In this document: positions 25,101 through 37,100 of the stretch, in pieces | How the letters are laid out: each line of letters starts with the position of its first letter | How positions within the stretch are numbered: the first letter of the stretch is position 1 | NCBI GenBank assembly: GCA_018806985.1 | Contig: JADANN010000389.1 | Location: 1,302,001-1,366,000, forward strand | DNA from: Angiostrongylus vasorum | Lineage: Eukaryota > Nematoda > Chromadorea > Rhabditida > Metastrongylidae | DNA length: 64,000 nt | Reading direction: 5' to 3' | Made by a program: the position numbers and the translations under genes | Notes under the pieces: generated by a model | The model's database searches: none | What the model saw: the letters and a program-made list of their open reading frames with translations, nothing else | Told to the model about the DNA's origin: nothing

Positions 25101-28100
25101 ACATCCTCGTTCATTTCCTTTCTTCCCACCCTTCACACACAAAGATGCCGCTCGTGAGAAACATGTTTCGAACAGCCACCTCTGTGGGCACAAGTAGGGA
25201 ACTAAAGGAAGAATCGCGCGACTTGGCTCGGCAAATAGCCATCTCCAATGGCTACGAAATAGTAACCCCACGAGATAAGTTTAGAAGGAGAGCGACGCGC
25301 CCAAGCGAAACAGTTGGCCAAAAAGAAAGTCCCGTTTATGCTGCCCTTTATTAGCGATGAAGTAAGCTTAGCGATTAAACGATGCTTAAGAAGGGCAGGT
25401 CTAGAGGAATCGGTAGCGATAGTTGAAATACCACCGGATCCTCCACGTCGTTAGTTAGTTCATGACCGCTTGTATGACCGTCTATGTGGAACAACAAATT
25501 GCGTTATTTGCCCTTACGACAGCGTCGGTGATTGCACGAGTTCAGGTACGATATACCTGATCTCTTGTAATGATTGCGAAGATGAATATATTGGCGAAAC
25601 GGGCACGCCTTTGTGTATCCGTATAAAAGAACACCTAGATGGCAAACGAAAACTAAGACAAAGTACCCCACTAGGCACGCATAGGATGCAAAAGCATATC
25701 GGAGACGATTTTCGAAGTTAAAGTCAATATCCTCGCACAGGAGGCTAAAACACCAACGCGCAAAATTCTTGAGGCTTTTTGGATAAATGCCAAAAACCCT
25801 ACAATGAATAGCAGGGGAGGAATGCCCAGAGTCACAGAGCGAGCTGGCCCCGTATCTTCGCATCAATTTCTGATGTGGGATGGTGCAGTCATCAACCATA
25901 TGCGACTACAATCAGCTGTTCTAACCTCTCTCATTAAAAGTCACGAAAAAAAGTGGCGAGTGTTTTCGAGAAGCTGTTGACCATGTAATTACCATAGAGT
26001 TTTTCGTCTTTTTGTAAGTGTCATTGAAGCGTTTGGCCTAGGAAATTGCATGTCAGTATACCCTTCCAGGCTCTGAAGAAGGCGATACTGCCGAAACGTC
26101 ATCTACTGTTGTATTGTATTGTGTTTTTGTATGGAAGTAAATGAATCCAGTTATATTTCTTAACGATGTTGCTGATAACGAAAACTCTAGAAGAAACCAA
26201 ATAAGTGAGCAAGTAGGCTTTTGAAGTTTTGAGTAGCTGTGACTGGTGGACTGGTGTTTCCCATCATGAAAGACTCAGTCAGCCAATCATTCTGCTCATT
26301 ACATTGTAATCCCTTATTGCGACGTGGAGCTTTTCAAAACGCGCTTCTGTCGCTAACCTCAGTGCAGAAAGACCCGATGATAAGTTTTCTGAATGCGTCG
26401 TCTTTCCTGAAGAAATTCTTGAAGCAGCTTCTAGCCATCTTCGGCTACGTTTGGTGCCGCAGGCCACAAGCGTCCGAATACGGTTCCATCCATTCTTGAC
26501 AGTTATGTGCTTCGAGAAAAATCGGTAATACTTATTCATTTCTTAAGTACTTAATGAGGTTAAGTCGAAAGCCGTGTATGAAAAATTCACTTAAAATGCA
26601 GTTTCCATGCAATAGAGATTGCCCAGAGCAGAACAACCATTAAAATGAGCAATGCAGACAGTTCATTCTGGTTTCGACAGCATAATTGATCTTTTTGCAT
26701 TGTTTGCGAATCTCCCAACGGTTTACCGCCTCGTAGTGGCTGGGCAGTGTTCCTGGGTATCAGGCTCCGATATACAGCGAAGAGAATCATCCCTCTGGCA
26801 GGCTCTCCCAAGCTGAGAAGGAGTCCGGCGTTTACATCAGAAAGCCCAGCTAAGAGTAAATCAATACCAGGATCCGTCACCGACCTGGTATCAAACTAGT
26901 CGCGCGGTGGTAAATATTACTCTGATCCATAAGGGCGGCGACTGCCTGTGGTGGTGACGACCAGGGGCAGACTTTGGCCTGGCTGACCTCGGGGCTTCAG
27001 GGAACCACAATGACTGAACCAGCAAGACTCCGAAAAGTGGAGAATATTCTGAGGCCTGCACATACAGAGAGGACGGGCCGTTCAAATATCAAGTATCCAA
27101 GTATTGATTGCGAAGAGCTAAATAATAAACGATAATCATCTGAATGTTGAAAAGAGAGAAGAATTCGAAGAAAACCTTGATGAAATTAGTTCGCATCGAC
27201 AAGCTGATGAACACACATGTCACGGCGGGAAAGTAGACGACGAATCCCATCGCCTTCTTGTCGTATGGGTTGTAGTCGGAGATTTTGAACGCTGAAGAGA
27301 CACTGAAGCTCGAATCAACAAAGGACCCATTATGCTAGAATCCTAATGTTCGCTCTTAACTCAATACCATCGCGCCTTTGAAGAGGAACCCAGTCACTTC
27401 AATGGGAAATTTTCCTCGTTGAAGAAATGCTTTTAGCAGTGGAAAGTAGCTGATCTATTCATGTGCTAAGAGAATGTTTTCGAAATTATTTTGTTGGACT
27501 GTTAAGCTAACACGAGGTTGATGAAAAGTTTTAACGGCTAGCGAATCGACGTTCTCATCTTTCTCAGAAAAAAGTTTTTATTAGCCTTGCTTAACAATCC
27601 AAGGAAATATTGATTACTTGCAGGAAGCTTAAACGAAAATCGGTTTTAAGGAATATTTTTGTAAATTTAACCAGAAGATTTTTGCAAAAATATAGGAGAG
27701 AGTTGAAAATCTAAGAGGACAGTAATTGAGAGGTGGCAGAATTTCTACCTTATTCCCAGAAATAACTACAATCCAGGCTTGACATTTCCCGTGTATCCTT
27801 TTAGTTCTTCGATGTTATCCCTAACAGACAAGAACTATACGTGGAAGAACTAGGCTAAGCGTCCACTTTCACTTCAGAGAGTCGTAGGACTTCTTTTTAC
27901 CACACCCTACATATTTATTTGCTAGCCAATCGAAAGTAATTCAAAATCGGACGGATGAGGCCAGAAAACCCATTCCGTGCACTTGATGGTTTCCTAAAGA
28001 CCCTTGTTCAAAAAAGTTCATTGACCGATAGACTGAGTAACAATTAACTGCCATTCCTTTTAAACCGTCATGTTGTTGCATGGTTGTTTGCGTGGGTTTA

Positions 28101-31100
28101 AGAAACACCGAAACAGACTCAACATAGGCCCCAAAATATTTCCAAGTGTTAATAGCGATGTGTTTGTATAATGGACTACACTGACACACAGTAAATAGTA
28201 GTATACAGATCAAGCATACCTATGAAACGAAACAACAAAATCTCTTCTCCAATCCTGATTGTTCACAGCCCTTGGAATCCTTTAGCTATCCAAAAATTAT
28301 TTTTTTATCGTCAAAAAAACCAGAAAGTCCACATCCGATGAAAAAATTCCGCGTTTACCGATCAGCCAGCCGTTAGAAGCGCTGCACTTCCGTAATAGGT
28401 TCAATTTCTCAAAAACCAGTAGCACGTGATAATAGAGAGAGAATTTTGTTGGTATTTTCTGCTCAGCAAGAATAGTCACCTCTAAGTGTTATATTTTTTT
28501 TTACTGCCTATTACAATCTTTCACGGTAGGTTATTAAGTGTGATCCAACCACAATATTGCTGAGACATTTGCAACATTCCGGATTGCAGGTGTTTGCGGA
28601 GGGTAATGGCGCGTTCGTTTCCCACCGCAAACACCTGCGGTCCGGAGTTTTGCAAATATCTCAGCATTATTGTGGTTGAGTCATCTATCACTTGAGCTCT
28701 CGCCTACTGTCTGACCGGAGCGGGAGCCAGTAAAATTTCTATTCGACCTTGTCGCATGCAAGAGTAGTCCAGTAGGTTCCCCTTGCTCTAGAGACTCCCT
28801 AAACATTGTCTTTTTTCTAGGGTTTCCGTGAAGAACTCTGACCATAGGGTCGATGGATTTCCTGCTGTGCGTTTGACATCTCGAATAATCCATTCATTAA
28901 TGGCCCTTGTCCACCGGTTGTCGCCCATAAGAACCACAGACCCTGCACACCACCCTATCTTCGACAATTTGGCATGAGGAACGGGGTCTTCGATCTTAGA
29001 TCGTTGAAGAACTTCGGGGCTCCGGATCCCGTCCTTTGTTTGCGTCATATGGGATCCTCTTAGCATTGTGCTTTCAACTGCGTGTTCGATAAAGTCGAGT
29101 GGTTTTCCATCCTTAATTACGCAGCGTCCAGGTTTCTGACGCATATGTTAAGGCAGAAGGAATCGTGGAGTAGAGCAGATAGACAAGGTTTCGGAAGTTC
29201 TTTATTCTCTCCACTACATCCTCGATGCTCTTGAAATCTACTCAAGCCGCTCACTTTCTCCTGCTCAACTCTGTAAGTAAGGCAGCATTAATGGGGACAT
29301 GCGAAAGCAATCTGTTCTTCATGAACATCGTTTTTTGTGAGATTTAGTCGAAGACCAATCTTTCCACAGACGTTATAAATTCTGCAAGCATTCGTTCTGT
29401 CTGACTAATGCTTGGTGTTATAAGAACGATGTCGTCAGCAAAGCGAAGATGGTGTAATTTCCGATCATCGATTTTCACTCCTATGTTGTCCCATTTCAGT
29501 TTAGCACGACGTTATCGAGTGTGGCGGTGAATAATTTTGGCGAATAAGGTGCCGTCTTGCCTCACCCCCTCGTTTTACGTCTACGGTAATGTCGTTGTGG
29601 AGTGGTTATATTCTGGTTTGTGAATTTGTATACAGCTAAAGAAGAATCCTTGTATACGGAGTAGGGACGCCTTGGATGTGTATTCAATGAATGCTTCAGT
29701 AAAAACTGAATCGAAAGCTTTCCTTCAATCGAAGAAAGCAAGGCAACGCGGTCGCTCGTACTCTCGTGATACTTCAATGACTCTTGTTATCGTATGGATG
29801 TGGTCCATCGTACTGAATCCTTTTCGAAGCACTGCTTGCTGACACGGCTGTCCTTGGTCCAGTGTTTTGCCAATCCTGTTTAGGATAACTCGAGTGAAGA
29901 GTTTATAGACGGCTGACAGCAAGACGATTGGGCGATTGTTGCCGATATTGTGGAAGGTTACGCTTCTTGAACAATAAGACAGTCTTGCTGGTTTTCCTTT
30001 GAATATGAACTCTGCATTCTGACAGGTAATGTGAGTCAAGCAGATGCACCATCTTGACGAGGAGTGGTGCAAGGCTTTTCGGGTGTTCAGATCTTATCCT
30101 GCCTAGACCAGGTGTTGTTCAATTCTTAATCGACGAAATACCACGTCATGTTACGGAAGGGAGAACTGGTGACACGAATATCCTTCCTGCTCTATTTCGT
30201 ATGACGGCAAGAAAACGTGGCTAATGAGAAGGTCCCAATAGTAATCAGAAATGATTTTTTCCTGGATGCTGTAAGTGTTCTGTCTGGTCATCGGAGTGCA
30301 ATCATCTCGATTTTTTAATTGGCAAAGCTGCAGTGGGTTTCCGAATACTTTCCCACCCTTTCCAGCTCCGAGCGTAACTGCTGCCCTTCTCTGTTTACGC
30401 TTTTCTTTCAACTCCTGTCTACATTGCAAGTTTACACGTAAGTTGGCGATCGCCTGTAGTCCATGCGATTCCACGTTGGCGTACCAACTCGATTGCTTCT
30501 AAAGACAGCTGTCTCCTGTTCACTTTCGTACTCTCAGCTTTCATAGCGCTGAGGTGAAGATGTTGAATGAGCCGATCGTATTTCTCGTCGATGTTACCAA
30601 GAACGACATCGTCCCAACTTTCGACTAATAAACTGAATAAGTCTCAGTTTATGATGATTTTGGGACTTCGTTTCTTGAATTTAGCGGCTCCTTCTCTTTT
30701 CCGCAAGAAACGAAATCTTGCATGAAAGAAACGATGGTCTTATCACGCGTAGAATTTTGGGACAACAGCGACATCGATTAGGCAAAAACCTACGATTTGC
30801 TGCGATGTGGTCTACTGCGTTGGCGTGCTTTCCACTGAGAGACTTCCATGTCCAGCGCTGAGAGTGGGGCATCTGGAATTGCAAGTTACCATGGATGGTC
30901 TTGGTCGCCATGATAAACTCAGATAGCTGTTCACCCTACTCGTTCCATTCTAATCCGTGGGTCCCAATGTGACGTTCTTCAGACGTTCTTCTGGTCCAAT
31001 CTTAGCGTCAAAATCTCCAATTATGATCTTGAAGAACGCATGGTCTTCGCTGTAGAACTTCTCAAGCCCACATAGAATGGCTCGACTCTGTCCTCCTTAT

Positions 31101-34100
31101 AGCTTGATGTAGGTACGTAGGCGGCGAGGATTGTCGAAGGCAGTATTGATCCACATCTCTTCAAACGTAAACGTCCGATTCAGGTTCTTTGTTGCTCGAA
31201 TGAACCGATGCCCATGGCCAAACTCGTGTTGGCAAGAACACCGATGCCGCGGGCTCTTCTACTCCTACATGTTCCCAGGAACAACTCATCTCCGGTGTCA
31301 TAGACGGCGTTGAATGGGTAGCGTGTTCTCGTTTCGCGATTTAGGCAATCTAGAATGGTTTCCGAGATTTTAGCAGCCTCTCCCTGCTCGTCCTATCCAA
31401 CGCTGCCCAGGGGAGTGGGGGGCTCTTTCGTGGTCAGCGGAATAAGTCCCCCTTATTTTACTGTTTTGATACTCTTGATACCACGTACATTCGTCAGCTA
31501 TAAACATAGGGCTGAGTGTAGTCACGAGTAGCTTGCAATCTCTCCCAGAATAGATGGGGAGCTCATCTGTCGGAAGGAGACTTCTAACCGCCTCCCATAC
31601 ACTTCCTAGTCTCTTGATTGCAGGCTTTTGGCAGAATTGACTCGTAGAATACAATCCGCATGAACGAGAACACACCCATGCACGTGTGCATGAATACGTC
31701 TTCGTAACAGCAGAAACATGGAGTCCATCCCTGGCTCCATGCGCGTCTCTGAAAAGCAAAGGTCGGTTTTGGTCCGCGATCAACCGCTTATCCGTCAACT
31801 GGGAACATACAACGTTGCCTAGCGACTAAGCAGCATGAGATACGACTATTAGGATAATCTGTGCTAATCACTGGATCTCAGTTCAACATTTTTCAAATAT
31901 TTTTCTGGGTCCAGTTCATCTAAACTCCATATAAAATCTCCAATGATGACTTTAAAGAATGTATGGTCTTGTGCTCAGAAGTTCCCCAAATCCATATAGA
32001 CTTCGTCACCGTCAGAGGTTGACCTCAGTGCGTAATTGATCATTGGATAATAAGAATGGTAAGGAAACAACATCACCATTAACAAGAAATACTGGTGATT
32101 ACTAGAAACCCACGGGTTCAGCGAGTACCTAAGAATAGTCATATGGAAGAGTATGAAGAAAAATCGGTGATAGAGTTATGAATTCAGAGCTGCTATGCTA
32201 AGTCTCCTTGAAGAACACCTTTGGGTGTATAGCCTTGGAGACTCACTGTTTTTTATCTTGCAAGAACTTAAGGAAAACACAGACATTGCGAAGCATTGAA
32301 ATGACTGGTCGCATTTGTTTTAGTATAGATATTTAGTTATAACGATTGCTCACTTGTGGAATTGATCCGTCGCTCGATGATCATCGACGGTACCATAAAA
32401 CCGATAATCTGCAGCAGCACGGCAAGTAGCACGAGAGACATCATCACCAGGCGAGTGTAAAAGTGATCGGACGATCGGAGAAATGCCATCAGAAAGACGT
32501 TTATGCAGAATACTGCAACTGCGACGATCTCACAAGCGGAATGAAAATTCACAAAATGGATCCATTTTGTCAGAAGACAGCACTATTTTCGTTCACTTAC
32601 AAGTCTCTAATTTGGAAAAAAGCTGCACAGCAACAGAAATGCCTGGGATTTTTGGTCTGGCCAGATGGCCACATCACGATGGAAATGGCGGGTTTTTCAA
32701 ATTCCTCAACTAAAACTTCTTTGTAGGAAATCGCTGTTAGCTAAGGCAATGGCAGTAAGTGCTTTACCTAGTAGACGACACTTCGCTTTTATTTTCTTAT
32801 ATCTTTCGAGAGTACTTTGCTTGTTATTCTTTAATATATACTCATAGCAGCCGACGATTCCGCGGATTTCGTCCGAGTCTGGAAAGTTCGAGGTAACTAA
32901 CTAAAACCTAGCCACCGTAACCTACCAATAGCCTAGCACCACCATGACCTCAACAGAAAAACCATGATACCTAATTTTCAATTACATTGGATACAAAACA
33001 GCTTCTTCATACTCACCGCTCTCTATGAATCTTCCACTGAGTATCCCAAGTGGCTGACTAGGTCACGGTCAAGTTGACCTTTCCAGGCTCTGAAGAAGGC
33101 AAAATCCGCCGAAACGTCAGTTGTTGTGAATAAGTACTATGTAATAGCAACTTGGTGTGTGCTCGTCAAGAAAATATCCAATTATTTATCAATGCCGAGG
33201 TTAAAAGAAAGTCGGATCTGGGGAGTAGTTTGGTTGTTTCCCGCTCCCGCTTCTCTACCTATTTAGAATTTCAAAGTGAGATACATATAGCCTCATTTAT
33301 CATTTGAATTTGCACTTTAATGCATAAAAAAGACGGTTCAAGATCGACCATATAGCGAATGGCAGAACAATTTTTCAAACCGATCGTCATTTAACCTCCG
33401 TTGAAAAATGATCGACATATGTTTAAATTGTTGAGCTTACACGAAGTTGAACCTAACCTCGTGTAAGCACAACAATCTAAATAGATATCGATCGGTCACG
33501 TACTCTCAAAATCGAAGTGAAAAGAACTTTAACCTTGTAAGGTTCGCTTCATTAAAATTTTTTTCTTCGCACGCTTACGGGAAAGCAATTAGGATAAAAC
33601 GAGAACGGAACGTGTCAATGGAAGCACACCAAATATAAGGGAAAGAGATGAATTGACTGCTGACCTGCTGAAAAAAATGCGCATGTCGTTTATGGAACCA
33701 TCAATGATGATGATTCCTGAATTTCTGAGAGCGTTCACCAATGTTTCGGCAGCAGCCACGGAAAACATGGCGAATGACAGGACGTTGCTGAACACGTACA
33801 GTACCGAAAGTCCTGTTGATGATGCTGAACTCGCATATTTGGAGATCTGAAACCATTGAATACGTTTGTGTTCAAATGAGATTGATGAGAGGGCGATCCA
33901 CATAGTGCTCAGCGATCTCCCTCCAGTGTATGATTGTTGGTCGCTGTGAAGAACCACATTTTCTTCTCCACACATGGCAGGACCTTTCAACACTGGCCGA
34001 TCACGCACAAGTGACTGTGTCGGTGTATCCTTGTTCTTAGTGCAGTTTCAGCATAGAGTATCCATAGTATGATCAATACCATGAAGTAAAACAGAATGGC

Positions 34101-37100
34101 AGAAGATTTTTTGGATCCAGACATCCATTTATCCGAGTTATCCTTGCTGAGATATCACATACAAATGCTGTTTCTTTCAGACTAGCGTAGAAAACCAAGC
34201 TAGAAATCCATATAAGTTTCTTTACGTGGACATAAGGATATTCCATCTTCATGATTCATGCTGTTTAATGAGTTGGAGCGTTTTCCATTTGTTGCAGTCA
34301 TTACTACAATGGTCTTTCGAGAAAGAAATTTGTGAGAGCATCTTCCTGTGATCCAAAAGTCGTCTCCAATTGTGAAGGAATCTGGTGAACGTGATTCATA
34401 AGTGCGTTCGTCCATCGTATAGGTGGTCACCTTAAAAGTTTTACGTTCACTTAGGGTTCACTCTACCGATGTTCTTCTTGTCCAGCTCACTTGTCGTCAA
34501 TTCTCTTCACAAAATGGCGAGACCATGAGTGGTTTGCTTTCGAGGAGGTATGTGTTGTTCCTTGAATTTCGGTGACGAGATATTTTTCAAAGGCTCAAAT
34601 TGCATAGTTTGATTTAATTCTAAGTGCGTTTATAATCTCAAAACGCAGCGTACAACGGTTCAATGCTTAGTGCGCCAGAGCCTATAAGCGACAGAGATGT
34701 CAACTTATGTCGCGCTGTCGTGGAAGAAAGAACTTTGAGCGGAAAAGACGAGCGCGGGAGTGTTAATAGGTAAATTGTTTCTATAACTGACCTAAGAAGG
34801 GCTTATGCTATTCGCCTTATTTTCTATGTTGCCTTTTATCTTCAATGAACGCAATAGTAACGCGTGGGATGTGGCACTCATTTCATTCCTCCATGGTGCT
34901 CCGAAAAATACGACGATATCGTGAAGAAAATAAATGTTTAGTAGGAATTCTCCATCAACGTGTACATCGCTTTCATCCCTGAACAACATTACGCATGCGA
35001 ATGGCAAAGGTTCGATGAAACTGCTGCACTTTCGTGGCGCTATTGCGATAAGAGCCATCTAGAGTTCTTATCAAGCATGAGCATGCTCCGCGCCGATGAG
35101 AGCTTATAGTGTGGCATCAATATCGAAACTCTCAAACGCTTTCTTGTGGCCTATAAAGGTTGAAATAAAATTCATGTGGTATAGCCAACAGATTTCGATG
35201 AACCAACCCACTGCGATCTATCCGGTCGAATTCTTATTTGAGTATCGCCCGTTCAACTGTTTGAAGATTGAACCAAAATTTTCGATGTTTAGGCAAGCAT
35301 TCTGATTGAGTTATAAAGTTCCCTTTAGTGAATGTTCTTTGTTGCATGGTAACCGTATAAGATTTTATATGGTTTGCCCGAAATGTGTATAGTTTGTGAG
35401 TTCTAGCTGGATGGAAGTCGGTTGTGACATTATTTGGCCGGAAGCGTTCATGGTCCTTATAATAACTCAAACTTCAAGTAGAAATGCCCCCTACTGGTTT
35501 TCCCAGCTAAGTATTTTAAAGTTGAGTGAGGGGATTCGTAGGAGAGAAAGATCAGAGGAAACGTTTCTCGTTACCAGTTCTATATCATATCGAAAGATGG
35601 AAGGAATCTCACTTTCATTCACCACAGCTAATAACACAACATCCGAATCTATTCGCTTGGAGTGATTCCTTCCTCAACTATCATTCTTCGACTGATCCGA
35701 AGTTATTTATTGAAAAACTGAAGGGGTTAAGCACAATACTTGAGTCCCTTCATGCTTAGAACTTTCCCACGAAAATGGCAATGATCAGCCAACAAGATCA
35801 TTTGAACTCTCACTTAATTTCCCTTTCCCAAAGGCAGCTATCATATTCTGGCTACGAAGTCCTCGATAACAAGTGAATAGTGAGAAGTGATAATATTGAA
35901 CTTATTGTAGCATAGAGGTTGACAGGGCAAGATAGCCAGGAGCAGTGATTTGACCACGTATAAAGTGACATGATGAGATAGCAGATGAGTGCATGAGAAA
36001 GTATATCAACAGCATGTTTTGAGTTATATCAACATTATTCTTTAGAGCGGATATCCATTTTTTTATCGTTTATATCACTGTCCAATCGCTCAGCACTGAT
36101 ACCGGCTTATTGTTGGTCGGCTAAATTATCCTTTCTTGGAGGCGCAAAAGACGTAGGCTTTTTAGGCCATTGTCATAATGTCATCGACGTAGGTAGTCGC
36201 TGGCTGTTTTTAGAAAAAGAGGGACGTTTGCACCTTTGTTTGCACATGTTTGCATCTGTGTTTCTACCAGCACTGTGGTCATCCTTGAAGTTGGGTTACT
36301 CCCAGGTGCACTGCAATATGGAAAGGTCGAACTTATTCTCAACAGAGGAGACCTCAATGAGGAATTCATTTTCGCAATTCTAAATCTAGGTGCACTCCTC
36401 AGGTACTACCAAGCAGGGAAAGTTTTGGGAAAGAAGCTACAACACCAAGGTCAAAAATGGCCCTTTCTAAGCCCGAACAACAGAGAATATGTGGATATTT
36501 GCAGAGACAACCTTGTATTTTTAATCAAAATAAGAAGCTGTTAAAGAGTCACCGAACCGTGGCCAAAAAACCGAGTCTGTGTTCTGTGCTCACAGCCGCT
36601 ACAGACATCGTAGTTAGAAAAGATATCAGGAAAGCAAGGATGATGAATCCGACCGTCATTCCTAAAATGAAGTATTATTTTCATGAAACCAGAAATAACT
36701 GCAGCTATAAACTATCACACTTTCTTTAAAGTTCAGAGGGGTTTCGAAACCTTTCCCGGGGTCACGTACTATTCACCACACCAATCGAGGCCCTTGTTTT
36801 GTCTTTCTCTCAGCCAAAGTTCTACTCTGTTGGCGCTATTAGCAATCACCCGCCAACGGGAATAGCACCGTAAGAGTAAAAAATCGGTCGAGAAAAGCCA
36901 AAGCAAGGATCTCGGTTGATGAAGCACGTGAGCGCCTCGATAAGGTCAATCGTGAGTGCGATTCCCACCTGAGATTATCAGTTTTGCTCATATTTCATCC
37001 TTGCAGTTGAATTTCACACAATACGCTGCCCCGAAAAAAAGAAATGGGCAGTAAATAAAAAGTCATTTTGATATCATGCTTTCTACTTGCTACTTAATAC

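Larger units (their letters stand above)
23310..26150 (+). mobile_element. Penelope-like retroelement copy 1
   Basis: A plus-strand element in the 5 kb intron of the minus-strand SLC12-like gene. Its 5' part (23310-23660) is an inverted copy of its own 3' end (25880-26135), including CATTTACTTCCATACAAAAA versus the reverse at 26120-26140, and GCCTTCTTCAGAGCCTGG versus CCAGGCTCTGAAGAAGGC. Between lie a reverse transcriptase (24097-25354) and a GIY-YIG endonuclease (25310-25880). This domain order is typical of Penelope-like elements. Both frames are broken, so the copy is inactive. Confidence 0.9.

Noticed and set aside
25504..25899. 131-codon minus frame
   Set aside because: Antisense shadow of the GIY-YIG endonuclease. 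The mirrored frame also appears at 63172-63432.
34792..35058. 88-codon minus frame in the helix 2-3 intron as the missing SLC12 exon
   Set aside because: No GGxY-type motif, too long, and no acceptor and donor pair giving the required phase 0 at both ends.
36236..36544. 102-codon plus-strand frame near 36.3 kb
   Set aside because: No motif, and the region is an intron just 3' of the helix 2 exon on the opposite strand. Likely chance.
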